Source of the DNA: an uncultured Synergistales bacterium
Lineage (GTDB): Bacteria > Synergistota > Synergistia > Synergistales > Aminobacteriaceae
NCBI GenBank assembly: GCA_905234205.1
Contig: CAJOGG010000014.1
Coordinates: 1 to 13,265 of the forward strand
Direction: 5' to 3'
DNA: 13,265 nucleotides
Below, piece after piece: positions 7,062 through 13,265 of the stretch. A model generated the notes under the pieces. That model was not told the DNA's origin. It ran no database searches and saw only the letters and a program-made list of their open reading frames with translations. Numbering within the stretch: the stretch's first letter is position 1; each line of letters opens with the position of its first letter. The translations under genes and the position numbers were made by a program.

Positions 7062-7181
7062 GAAAAGGCTCGAGCTACCAAAAAGGAATTATCTCCAGAA
7101 CTTATGAGGGAACTGTTTGGAGAAGAAGTCATGGAATCTTTAACGACGAAGGAATTTAACAGCGTGACAGAAAGGAAATAA
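7062..7181 (+). pseudogene. In-frame continuation of the 6879 gene after a TGA codon
   Basis: Directly after the TGA the same frame runs 39 codons to TAA 7179-7181, two bases before the next ATG. It reads as a charged, helical tail (with TKKELSPELMRELFGEEVMESLTTK), unlike random sequence. A CGA-to-TGA change would give ERE-R-EKARATKK, so a C-to-T nonsense mutation or sequencing error is likely. TGA is a normal stop elsewhere here (430, 3899, 5868, 8769), so recoding is unlikely. A separate 25-residue start at ATG 7104 is possible but has a poor ribosome site. Confidence 0.45.
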
Positions 7182-7183
7182 TC

Positions 7184-8074
7184 ATGAAAATATTAACAAC
7201 ACGTGAGTTTCATTTTGTGAGAGTCGACTTTTATGTTGACAGCGAAGACAGCAGTGAATTTTGGGTGACGCGAGAACAGATAGGTAACTTGCTGGGCTAT
7301 TTCAAGACGCCCGAGGAATCAATTAGGCAACTTCACGAAATGTATCACGAGCATCTGCGCTACTCGTTCATAGAAGCTGAAATAAATACCCGATCCAAGG
7401 ACGCTTGTACAAGTATTCTGTACAACTCTGATGGCTTGATACAACTTTGCGTATTCTCAGGTAAGAAACGTACAGCAGAACTTGTAAACTTTTTCTGGGA
7501 AATGAAGCGAGAATTTGAGGGTGAGAAGTCACAGGAAAATTTACCAGCGTTGCAAAAATTGAGCTATGGCAAGAATCAAATGCGAATGATAAAGCAGAAT
7601 GATGAGTATTGGTTTGTAGCTGATGATATTTGCACCATTCTGGGATTTACGAATTCGCGAGAAGCTATAAATTCGCTGGCGGGCGACGAAAAGAGTACCC
7701 TAAGATTTTCTGACGGAACCTCAAAACTAGGTGGTAAACCGAATATAAATATTATCAATGAACCTGGCGTATATCGTTTAGTTTTAAGGAGTAATAAGCC
7801 GAAAGCTGAGCCCTTCAAGCGCTGGATTTTCCATGAAGTTCTTCCATCTCTTCGTAAGACTGGAAGCTATAGCGTGAAATCAATGGCTATGAGAATGCTA
7901 ACTGGCAAGTTTTATACACCAAACGAATTAGCGGCTGAACTAGGTTTGTGCGAATATGACATAGTAACCCTTGCTTTGGATAATGACCTGCTGATGTACA
8001 TATTCACAGAAGATGGTGAATGGTATTTCACAGAGGAAGGCCGCGAAAAAATGATCGAGATTATAAGGAGATAA
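7184..8074 (+). CDS. Bro-N domain protein (phage antirepressor-like), with degenerate N-terminal copy
   Basis: A 296-residue protein. Residues about 129-226 form a clear Bro-N DNA-binding domain: MRMIKQNDEYWFVADDICTILGF, then INEPGVYRLVLRSNKPKAEPFKRWIFHEVLPSLRKTGSY. The first 115 residues follow the same order in weaker form (EFWVTREQIGNLLGYFKTPEESIRQL, then YNSDGLIQLCVFSGKKRTAELVNFFWEMKREF), so the protein may hold two Bro-N-like units; this is my reading, without alignment. The C-terminal 60 residues contain a winged-helix-like stretch (FYTPNELAAELGLCEYDIVTLALDNDLLMY). Such proteins act as phage antirepressors or regulators. It starts 2 bases after the preceding frame's TAA with GAAAGGAAA upstream, and is followed at once by a second Bro-N gene. 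Confidence 0.78.
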   Translation: MKILTTREFHFVRVDFYVDSEDSSEFWVTREQIGNLLGYFKTPEESIRQLHEMYHEHLRYSFIEAEINTRSKDACTSILYNSDGLIQLCVFSGKKRTAELVNFFWEMKREFEGEKSQENLPALQKLSYGKNQMRMIKQNDEYWFVADDICTILGFTNSREAINSLAGDEKSTLRFSDGTSKLGGKPNINIINEPGVYRLVLRSNKPKAEPFKRWIFHEVLPSLRKTGSYSVKSMAMRMLTGKFYTPNELAAELGLCEYDIVTLALDNDLLMYIFTEDGEWYFTEEGREKMIEIIRR

Positions 8075-8076
8075 CT

Positions 8077-8769
8077 ATGGAAAACAGTTTGCAGATATTT
8101 AATTACAACAACAATGAGATACGCGTGATTGAGAACAACGGCGAGCCCTGGTTCGTGGTTAAAGATGTTTGTGAAGTGCTCGAACTTGCAGATGTAACAA
8201 GTGCCTTGAGAGTGCTTGACGACGATGAAAAGCTAACCCGCTTAATTAGCGGAGCAGGTCAAAGTAGGCTTATGAACTTAATTAACGAGCCTGGACTCTA
8301 TGCCCTAACATTTCGTAGCAATAAGCCCGAGGCTAAAAAATTTAGCAAATGGGTACGTGCCGAAATATTGCCAACGCTAAGAAAAACCGGCAGTTACAGT
8401 ATTGCAGGGTTAAACCCCGTAAACATTAGAGCCGCTGAAGCCTTGAGAGACATTGCGCAATCAACAGAAGATAAAAACGATAAAGCTATCATATTACGCG
8501 AGGCATTCAAACTCATTACAGGGCATGAACTCCCGCAAAAGAAACGCTCCAAAAAAGAGCCGCGCCCTAAACAATGGATAGGGGAGGGAAGCATGGTTGA
8601 GAAGTGTTCATTGTGTGATGCGGACGCTTTTCCCGCTGCGAAAGAAATGAACGGCACTTTCTATTTGAGATGTCCATATTGTGGTACAGATGCGTGGGCG
8701 GACACGTTGCAAGAAGCGGTCGAATTGTGGAACTCCATACAAGAACGAAATTATGCGACGCGGCTATGA
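8077..8769 (+). CDS. Bro-N domain protein fused to a Lar-like zinc ribbon
   Basis: 230 residues. The Bro-N domain spans residues 1-108: IRVIENNGEPWFVVKDVCEVLEL, then INEPGLYALTFRSNKPEAKKFSKWVRAEILPTLRKTGSY. A helical region (112-150) and a basic linker (KKRSKKEPRPK, 155-165) follow. The C-terminal 58 residues have C177-x-x-C180 and C199-P-Y-C202-G, then DTLQEAVELWN, the pattern of the Lar restriction-alleviation ribbon (C-x-x-C...C-P-x-CG...EA-x-x-WN). The start at ATG 8077 is chosen over in-frame ATG 8020 because AAGGAG at 8065-8070 lies 6 bases before it, and 8020 would overlap the preceding gene by 55 bases. It is a neighbour and probable paralogue of the preceding Bro-N gene. Confidence 0.8.
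   Translation: MENSLQIFNYNNNEIRVIENNGEPWFVVKDVCEVLELADVTSALRVLDDDEKLTRLISGAGQSRLMNLINEPGLYALTFRSNKPEAKKFSKWVRAEILPTLRKTGSYSIAGLNPVNIRAAEALRDIAQSTEDKNDKAIILREAFKLITGHELPQKKRSKKEPRPKQWIGEGSMVEKCSLCDADAFPAAKEMNGTFYLRCPYCGTDAWADTLQEAVELWNSIQERNYATRL
8581..8588 (+). promoter_or_regulatory. Internal ribosome-binding-like site ahead of the Lar-like domain
   Basis: GGGGAGGG sits just before an in-frame ATG at 8593, exactly where the Lar-like domain begins. It encodes the glycine-rich linker (GEGS) too, so it could be coincidence. Confidence 0.4.
8593..8769 (+). CDS. Possible separate Lar-like protein from an internal start (58 residues)
   Basis: If translation starts at ATG 8593, it yields a free 58-residue protein with C5-x-x-C8 and C27-x-x-C30 followed by the EAVELWN helix, the usual size and make-up of Lar-type restriction alleviation proteins. 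It would share the frame and stop of the Bro-N fusion. The strong GGGGAGGG 4 bases upstream supports it; absence of a separate stop between the domains leaves the fusion equally possible. Confidence 0.35.
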   Translation: MVEKCSLCDADAFPAAKEMNGTFYLRCPYCGTDAWADTLQEAVELWNSIQERNYATRL

Positions 8770-9166
8770 ATTCGAAAATGAGCTTAACCGGCTCGCGAAA
8801 TACCTAGACAAAATCGGCGTTCATATGCACAAAAATCACGCTAAGAGAACTGAAAGTGGCGTGTATCTGGAAGGAGAACCATTTGATTATGAGGTCTTGA
8901 AGGGAGGTGGTGAGCTTCATGTGTTTGATGCTAAAGAGTGTAACAGCAAGCGCTGGAACCTAAACAACGCCAAATTATCGCAACTTCACAATATGCTTGT
9001 GTGCCAGAAAAATGGTGCGCAGGCATATTTTCTTGTGTGGTTCAGACTTAGCAACAAGATTATCCGCTTCGATGTTGACTTGATTCAGCAGGTGCTAGCG
9101 GAAGGCAAGAAAAGTTTATGTGAGGAGGATGGGAAATTATGGCAATGGACAGAATTGAGTACATAA
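8753..9166 (+). CDS. RecU-like Holliday junction resolvase (PD-(D/E)XK nuclease)
   Basis: 137 residues from ATG 8753. It has the RecU-like order: RRGYEFENEL with Glu7, FDYEV with Asp45, ELHVFDAKECNS with Asp59-Ala-Lys61-Glu, and NNAKLSQLHNML with Gln77, then AYFLVWF. Asp45, Asp59-x-Lys61 form the nuclease core. It would cut four-way junctions made during replication or recombination, which fits the Sak4-like and DUF669 genes upstream. The family is usually near 170-200 residues; this one is shorter at the N-terminus. An in-frame ATG at 8681 lies inside the Bro-N/Lar gene and would add non-conserved residues, so 8753 is preferred. It overlaps the preceding gene by 17 bases and the primase gene by 28 bases. 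Confidence 0.8.
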   Translation: MRRGYEFENELNRLAKYLDKIGVHMHKNHAKRTESGVYLEGEPFDYEVLKGGGELHVFDAKECNSKRWNLNNAKLSQLHNMLVCQKNGAQAYFLVWFRLSNKIIRFDVDLIQQVLAEGKKSLCEEDGKLWQWTELST

Positions 9167-11628
9167 AGAGTAAGTACAACGTTCTGGATTATGCCCGTGA
9201 TGTTTTGGGACTGCCAGTTAATAAGAGTGGCGATCGGTGTACTTCAATAGCACCTGGGCCGCATAAAACTGACAATGCGTTTGTAGCTTATGATGACTGG
9301 TGGTATGACTTCAGCTCCGGTAAGGGTGGAGACATCATAGACCTTTGCGCGGAAGCTAAACATGACGGGGACAAGGGCGCGGCTATTCGTGAATTAGCAG
9401 GCGATTATGGCGTTAATCCTGATTGGGTTGCATATACTGACAAGCTGGAAGATAAAGTTAAATACTGGCATTCTCAGCTTAGAGAAAGTGATTGGCGATA
9501 CTTGCAGCGACGCAAGATTAAGAAGACCACTGTTGACCGTCTCATGATAGGTTACAGCGAAAAACGGCAGAGGCTCATAATCCCCTACTGGAAGAACGGC
9601 TGTGTTGCCTACTGGATAGGGCGAGACAGGAGCGGGGACCCAAAGGCAAGCAAATACGTGAAGGCTTATCTTGACGGGCACAATGAGAATATCCCGTGGG
9701 GGTTGCACAGTTTTACGCCGGAGAATTGTAAACGCGTCGAAAGCGAAATATCTGGCGACACAGAGGGCATGTCGAACGACACGGCTTCTATGTCGGATTC
9801 GGGGGTGTGCATGTCGTTACAGAATATTCAGACTTCAGAAACAATTTCAAAAATGCGTAGTTCAGCGGATAAGCTGCGGCTCATAAAAAAGTACGCGGTT
9901 ATCGCCGAGGGAGCGTTCGATGCTTTGAGTTTTGAGCAGGAAGGGTTCAGGGTTCTTTCTCCAATCAGTGGCTACTTCAATAAGGAATCTACTAAGCAAG
10001 TTGTGTGTATGTTAAAGCATGTGCCTTCAGTGTTCATCTTATTCGACAATGATAAGGCCGGTTCAAAGTTTACCCTGAATATGTGCATGACGTTGTTTAG
10101 AAATCGTATACCGTTTGTGTGTGGCGTTCTCCCCAAAGAGTACAAGGACACTTCAGAATTTTATGAGGCTGGCGGAGATTTATTCACTCTCGTGGACTCT
10201 GCAAAGCCAGGTATACCAATGCTTGCGGCACGTATCACTGACAGGGACGAGTTCAAGAAATTCGTGTATGAAGCGGCGCGATTTGTTGATAAAGCTGATA
10301 TCACAGAATTAATCGAGAACTCCACGCAATTTTCTTCACGTTGGCTCAATACTGTACTGAAGGAAGCTTTGAAGATGCCACCTGAAAGCGTAATTATTGA
10401 TGAAATGCTCAAGCAGTACAAGCTAAAATATGTTGAGAACATCGGCTTTTACGAATATGTTCGCGGAGTCTGGACTAAGCGCACGGACAACTTCATACGC
10501 AGCTATTTTGTAGACCGCCTAGGCTCTTACGCTCAAGGTAACAAGTTGGAAGCACTCCTAAAATACCTGAAAGCAGAGACCACGACGGAGGAGTTATTCA
10601 ACCGTAGGCCAATCTTCAATTTTCGAAACGTAACGCTAGATTTAGCAACAAGTGAAGAACGCGAGCATAGCCCTTCAGATATGTCTTCGATCCAGATGAA
10701 TTATGACTATGACGTGAAAGCAAAGTGTCCACAATGGGAAAAATTTATCTCTGAAATCATGGACGATAATGCGCCTAAAATGAAGTTGTTGCAAGAAATG
10801 GCGGGGTACATACTCTTTGAAGATTGCTCACTCCAGAAATGTTTTATGTTGATTGGCGACGGCTCCAACGGCAAAAGCGTCTTACTGAATGTGATCGCGG
10901 CAGTGTTCAACGAGAAAAACGTATCAAACGTTGAAATGAGTAGCTTACTTGAACCCTTCCAGCGCATAAGCATGATGAATTCGCTTGTGAACATAACCAC
11001 GGAGACTAATTCAAACGTCAAGGGCGCAGAGAGCATTTTCAAGCAAATAGTGGCTGGCGACCCTATTAACGGTTGCTTCAAGAACAAGGATTTTGTAACC
11101 TTCAAACCGCGCTGCAAAATTATCACCGCTAGTAATGAATTCATGAAATCTCGCGATACAACCTACGGCTTCTTGAGACGAATACTTTTTGTGAAATTCA
11201 CACGTACATTTGAAGGCAAGAGCAAGGATAAGAATCTGGAAAGCAAGCTGAAAACTGAACTTTCAGGGATATTCAATTGGGCGTATGAAGGCTATAAACG
11301 CTTACGAGATCAACTGGAATTCACAGAGACCGAAGAGCAAACCGAAATCATGGAAGAATTTATGAAGGTCATGAATCCTGTAGCCGCCTTTATTCAGGAA
11401 GAACTCACAAATGAAACTGGTAGGCTTGGCACGGCTGAACTTTATGAGAAATATAAGGAGTGGGCGACAGAAGCGGGGCATGAGAAAGCTGGCCGTAACA
11501 AGTTCTTACAGAAATTCCGCCAGACCGTAAAACAGCTACTTCCTTACGTCCAAGAGAAAACTATTGCGGGGTTCCGTTGCTTTGACTTTGACAGGCAGCT
11601 TCCTTCGAAAGAGGAAGTTTTCGGATAG
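9139..11628 (+). CDS. D5-type phage primase/helicase (Toprim + SF3 helicase)
   Basis: 829 residues. The N-terminus (1-95) resembles a CHC2-type primase zinc-binding domain but the cysteine set is broken: Cys34 and His42 remain, while the later Cys pair reads YDFSSGKGGD. The Toprim core has EGAFDAL at 257-263 and DNDKAG at 303-308. The C-terminal SF3/D5 helicase has Walker A GDGSNGKS at 573-580, KIITASNEF (motif C) at 660-668 and a GFLRRILFVKF arginine-finger segment at 677-687. It would make primers and unwind at the fork. Residues 204-231 are a linker made of 7-residue repeats (see repeat entry). The start at ATG 9139 follows GGAGG (9124-9128) at 10 bases; ATG 9145 is an alternative. The next gene starts immediately after its TAG. 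Confidence 0.9.
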   Translation: MAMDRIEYIKSKYNVLDYARDVLGLPVNKSGDRCTSIAPGPHKTDNAFVAYDDWWYDFSSGKGGDIIDLCAEAKHDGDKGAAIRELAGDYGVNPDWVAYTDKLEDKVKYWHSQLRESDWRYLQRRKIKKTTVDRLMIGYSEKRQRLIIPYWKNGCVAYWIGRDRSGDPKASKYVKAYLDGHNENIPWGLHSFTPENCKRVESEISGDTEGMSNDTASMSDSGVCMSLQNIQTSETISKMRSSADKLRLIKKYAVIAEGAFDALSFEQEGFRVLSPISGYFNKESTKQVVCMLKHVPSVFILFDNDKAGSKFTLNMCMTLFRNRIPFVCGVLPKEYKDTSEFYEAGGDLFTLVDSAKPGIPMLAARITDRDEFKKFVYEAARFVDKADITELIENSTQFSSRWLNTVLKEALKMPPESVIIDEMLKQYKLKYVENIGFYEYVRGVWTKRTDNFIRSYFVDRLGSYAQGNKLEALLKYLKAETTTEELFNRRPIFNFRNVTLDLATSEEREHSPSDMSSIQMNYDYDVKAKCPQWEKFISEIMDDNAPKMKLLQEMAGYILFEDCSLQKCFMLIGDGSNGKSVLLNVIAAVFNEKNVSNVEMSSLLEPFQRISMMNSLVNITTETNSNVKGAESIFKQIVAGDPINGCFKNKDFVTFKPRCKIITASNEFMKSRDTTYGFLRRILFVKFTRTFEGKSKDKNLESKLKTELSGIFNWAYEGYKRLRDQLEFTETEEQTEIMEEFMKVMNPVAAFIQEELTNETGRLGTAELYEKYKEWATEAGHEKAGRNKFLQKFRQTVKQLLPYVQEKTIAGFRCFDFDRQLPSKEEVFG
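9748..9831 (+). repeat. Four degenerate 21-bp tandem units in the primase linker
   Basis: Units at 9748-9768, 9769-9789, 9790-9810 and 9811-9831 begin ATATCT, ATGTCG, ATGTCG, ATGTCG. They encode ISGDTEG, MSNDTAS, MSDSGVC and MSLQNIQ. The copies have drifted except at the first six bases, so this is an old in-frame expansion in the flexible link between primase N-terminus and Toprim domain. Not essential to fold, so it may be freely variable. Confidence 0.6.
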
Positions 11629-11629
11629 C

Positions 11630-11917
11630 ATGAGTAAGTTCTTAGAGCAGTGCAAGAAATGGCATTTGAAGCCGGTTTATTGTGCTGGTGAAGTTCACGT
11701 AGAGGGTGGCGACATAACAGCGCGGGATCATTTCAATACATTATTGCAGAACACAGATTCGCAAGTCGCAGCACTTCTTGAAATGTATGAAGTCGATGAA
11801 AATTTAAGAGATGATGTTGATGAACGGGCGGCACTTCATGTAGATTACGGCGGATCGGGAGACATAGAAACCGCGATAAGAATCAACTTACAGCTCTTGC
11901 CATACATAAATAAGTAG
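11630..11917 (+). CDS. Hypothetical protein, 95 residues, after the primase gene
   Basis: Unrecognised. From ATG 11630, one base after the primase TAG, it reads MSKFLEQCKKWHLKP then VYCAGEVHVEGGDITARDHFNTLLQ and a long acidic helical part. The first half (amphipathic helix, strand-turn-strand with GG, helix ending ALLEMY) vaguely recalls the small TubC-N-like domain found near primases and helicases, but this is a weak resemblance. An in-frame ATG at 11564 would only read the primase end in another frame. It is acidic overall, without signal or membrane segments, and it closes the operon before the repeat-rich gap. Confidence 0.6.
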   Translation: MSKFLEQCKKWHLKPVYCAGEVHVEGGDITARDHFNTLLQNTDSQVAALLEMYEVDENLRDDVDERAALHVDYGGSGDIETAIRINLQLLPYINK

Positions 11918-11928
11918 TTCCTGCAAAT

Positions 11929-11971
11929 TTAGGTGCACTTCTTCAAAATAAAAACTGCACCTAACTTTTTT
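11929..11971 (+). terminator. Possible intrinsic terminator after the replication operon
   Basis: TTAGGTGCA (11929-11937) pairs with TGCACCTAA (11956-11964) as a 9-bp perfect stem with an 18-base loop, then C and TTTTTT (11966-11971). Position right after the last gene fits. However, the same arms are part of the repeat family, and the long loop weakens it. Confidence 0.4.
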
Positions 11972-12118
11972 GGCCTAAACATTGATGATTACTTACTTCT
12001 GTTTAGGTGCACTTTTTTTGTAACTTAGTTGAATAGAAAATGAAATTTTGAAGGCGGAAGGGGGGTGAAAATCAAGAATTATTGGAGTATATAGGAAAAA
12101 AACTGCACCTAAGAATTG

Positions 12119-12133
12119 TTTAGTGTTCATGCG
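12119..12133. repeat. 15-bp direct repeat, copy 1 (with copy 2 at 12270-12284)
   Basis: TTTAGTGTTCATGCG occurs exactly at 12119-12133 and again at 12270-12284, 151 bases apart, in the same orientation. It is a second, unrelated repeat class in the same gap, and could be a regulator or initiator site. Confidence 0.75.
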
Positions 12134-12306
12134 CCTTTGGGCCAAATTTATTAGGTGCACTTTCTGATTCAGCGCTTTATATGGTTAGATAAGGTCAAAC
12201 CTTGAGGGAGGTTTACAATACCCCCAAAATGGGCAAAATTCGGTTTACTGACACGCTAAACGGGGATTTTTTAGTGTTCATGCGTGTTTATCTTAGGTGA
12301 TTTTTT

Positions 12307-12312
12307 AGGAGG
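12307..12312 (+). promoter_or_regulatory. Ribosome binding site for the TTG-started nrdD
   Basis: AGGAGG 6 bases before TTG 12319. It overlaps the tail of the T-rich partial repeat copy (12293-12306), so a protein bound there could also block translation initiation or transcription. Confidence 0.8.
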
Positions 12313-12318
12313 AAAATT

Positions 12319-13265
12319 TTGAAACAGTATTCTGATGAGTTGTTAAGACTCAATGGCGTTTCTGATGAGCAAGTCAACATTGAAAGTTTTTATCGGACAT
12401 TAACGAATGGAAATTTCGCTGATAACTCTGTAGACTCAAATGCGAATGTCGCGTCCAGGTCTTCGGCGGCTATCATGCAGGAAATAGACAAACCACGACA
12501 GAAGAAATTCGCACTTCAACAAATCCACAAACTTCTCTCTGAATGGCATGATTCAAGCTATGCTGATGAAGTGATTGACAACATTTTGACGGGGCTTCTT
12601 TATCCTCACGATCTGGCATTATTTATGTACTGCCATTATTGCTATGCGTACTCGGCCGAAGAAATCATGAAGAAAGGTTTGCCCTTCATTCCGAAACTGT
12701 ACTCGAGACCGGCTCAACATGCTAGGAGCTTCATAGCTCACGTGAATCAATTCGTGCAATATGCAGCGAATCATCAATCGGGCGCCGCGGCGATTCCTGG
12801 CTTATGGGTTGCTTATGCCTACTATGCTAAGAAAGACAATCTTACCCTGAAAGAACGTCAGCAGGATTATCAAGAGTTCATATTCACCATGAATCAGCCT
12901 GTGAGATATTCAGCTCAAAGTCCATTCATCAACACTTCAATGCTTGATCATGATTACATGCTCGGACAATATGGCAACTTCACGTATCCTGATGGTAGCA
13001 AGCCTGATTTTGAATTCGTCGATCAGATTCAGCGAGAATTTTATGAGTTTTTCAATGATACGATTGACGTTTTAGGACACCCTGTAACTTTCCCTGTTCA
13101 GACCGCCGCAATGATAAAGGACGAGAAGACGGGACTTCCAAAAGATCGTGAGTTCTTGAACTGGTTTGTGAAAGAGAATGTGCGCCACTGCTCTTCAAAC
13201 ATTCTGCTGAATTACGACCCCAATAACTTCGCTTCATGTTGCAGAATGCTCAATTACACCGACCC
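12319..13265 (+). CDS. nrdD: Anaerobic (class III) ribonucleotide reductase NrdD, 3' end cut by window
   Basis: 315 codons from TTG 12319 to the window edge, no stop inside. Class III enzymes reduce ribonucleoside triphosphates to dNTPs with a glycyl radical, activated by NrdG, without oxygen. Visible family features: HDLALFMYCHYCYAYS at residues 97-112, QSGAAAIPGLW (153-163), NQPVRYSAQSPFINTS (192-207), and NPNNFASCC-type motif with Cys307-Cys308 near the cut. The Cys pair and the active-site cysteine region fit NrdD. There is no N-terminal ATP-cone domain: the first conserved block comes within the first hundred residues. The C-terminal glycyl-radical segment is outside the window. The long region upstream gives it its own control. 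The strong AGGAGG at 12307-12312 fixes the start. Confidence 0.85.
   Translation, partial: MKQYSDELLRLNGVSDEQVNIESFYRTLTNGNFADNSVDSNANVASRSSAAIMQEIDKPRQKKFALQQIHKLLSEWHDSSYADEVIDNILTGLLYPHDLALFMYCHYCYAYSAEEIMKKGLPFIPKLYSRPAQHARSFIAHVNQFVQYAANHQSGAAAIPGLWVAYAYYAKKDNLTLKERQQDYQEFIFTMNQPVRYSAQSPFINTSMLDHDYMLGQYGNFTYPDGSKPDFEFVDQIQREFYEFFNDTIDVLGHPVTFPVQTAAMIKDEKTGLPKDREFLNWFVKENVRHCSSNILLNYDPNNFASCCRMLNYTD

Larger units (their letters stand above)
11929..12306. repeat. Six-member family of TTAGGTGCA motifs in alternating orientation
   Basis: Full copies: TTAGGTGCAC + at 11929-11938, CTGCACCTAA - at 11955-11964, TTAGGTGCAC + at 12003-12012, CTGCACCTAA - at 12103-12112, and TTAGGTGCAC + at 12151-12160. 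A partial sixth, TTAGGTGATTTTTT, lies at 12293-12306 just before the nrdD ribosome site. Forward copies have C after GCA and reverse copies G, each followed on its own strand by a T-rich run. Neighbouring copies could pair with each other as alternate hairpins. The pattern looks like iterons or operator sites. Confidence 0.8.
11918..12318. other. 401-bp non-coding, repeat-rich region; candidate origin or nrdD control region
   Basis: The only long gap in the window, with no credible ORF. It holds the alternating TTAGGTGCA motifs, long A and T runs beside them, a second 15-bp direct repeat, and the ribosome site of the next gene. Its place after the primase/helicase operon and before nrdD fits a replication origin, a regulatory region, or both. 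I could not pick out a convincing sigma-70 promoter. Confidence 0.7.

Noticed and set aside
8020..8076. Upstream ATG start for the second Bro-N gene
   Set aside because: It would overlap the preceding gene by 55 bases and has no ribosome site, while ATG 8077 has AAGGAG 6 bases upstream.
8681..8752. Upstream start for the RecU-like gene
   Set aside because: The added residues are the Lar-like ribbon read in another frame; conservation starts at MRRGYEFENEL.
11929..12160. CRISPR array
   Set aside because: The repeats are only about 10 bp, alternate in orientation and have irregular spacing (about 27 to 101 bases); no cas genes are near.
12180..12300. Sigma-70 promoter for nrdD
   Set aside because: Several weak -35-like and -10-like hexamers exist (for example near TTTACA 12212) but none has both boxes at good match and spacing.
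13052..13237. Antisense 61-codon ORF on the - strand
   Set aside because: It lies wholly inside the well-supported nrdD reading frame and has no recognisable features, as do the other antisense ORFs (for example 10707-11144, 1195-1572).
1..13265. tRNA or rRNA genes
   Set aside because: I saw no cloverleaf arms with a CCA-type end or rRNA-like stretch; almost all sequence is occupied by protein genes.

Overview
The window is a compact, one-directional early gene block of a tailed bacteriophage or prophage. About eighteen genes all lie on the + strand, mostly overlapping or only a few bases apart, with AGGAGG-type ribosome binding sites and some TTG starts. The gene set (ThyX, Sak4-like ATPase, sliding clamp, MazG-like enzyme, DUF669, SF2 helicase, phage-type adenine methylase, Bro-N proteins, RecU-like resolvase, D5-type primase/helicase, class III ribonucleotide reductase) suggests a phage of a Gram-positive-type (Firmicutes) host. 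The oxygen-sensitive class III reductase points to an anaerobic host. The species cannot be named from the sequence.

Layout: 2-641 holds the end of thyX and a small LuxR-type HTH protein. 632-3190 holds a Sak4-like ATPase, a DnaN-like clamp, a MazG-like protein and a DUF669 protein with an SSB-like acidic tail. A palindrome and a hairpin with a short T run fill the gap at 3189-3242. 3243-6599 holds what looks like the C-terminal part of a DUF1156-type methylase, an SF2 helicase interrupted by a 129-residue mini-intein, and a complete DNA methylase. 6590-8769 is a more accessory stretch: two small unknown proteins (one probably cut by a nonsense codon) and two Bro-N proteins, the second fused to a Lar-like zinc ribbon. 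8753-11917 holds a RecU-like resolvase, the primase/helicase and a 95-residue unknown. 11918-12318 is the only long non-coding stretch. It carries five near-identical TTAGGTGCA motifs in alternating orientation, a sixth partial copy, and a separate 15-bp direct repeat. An nrdD gene begins at 12319 and runs off the end.

How it may work together: ThyX, the MazG-like enzyme and NrdD shape the dNTP pool. The clamp, the DUF669 protein, the SF2 helicase and the primase/helicase drive replication. The Sak4-like ATPase and the RecU-like resolvase handle recombination intermediates. The methylase and the Lar-like domain could counter host restriction. No DNA polymerase gene is visible here. The two most interesting signals are the mini-intein that splits the helicase ATPase motif II (DE^CHH), and the structured repeat region at 11929-12306, which could be a replication origin or a control region for nrdD.
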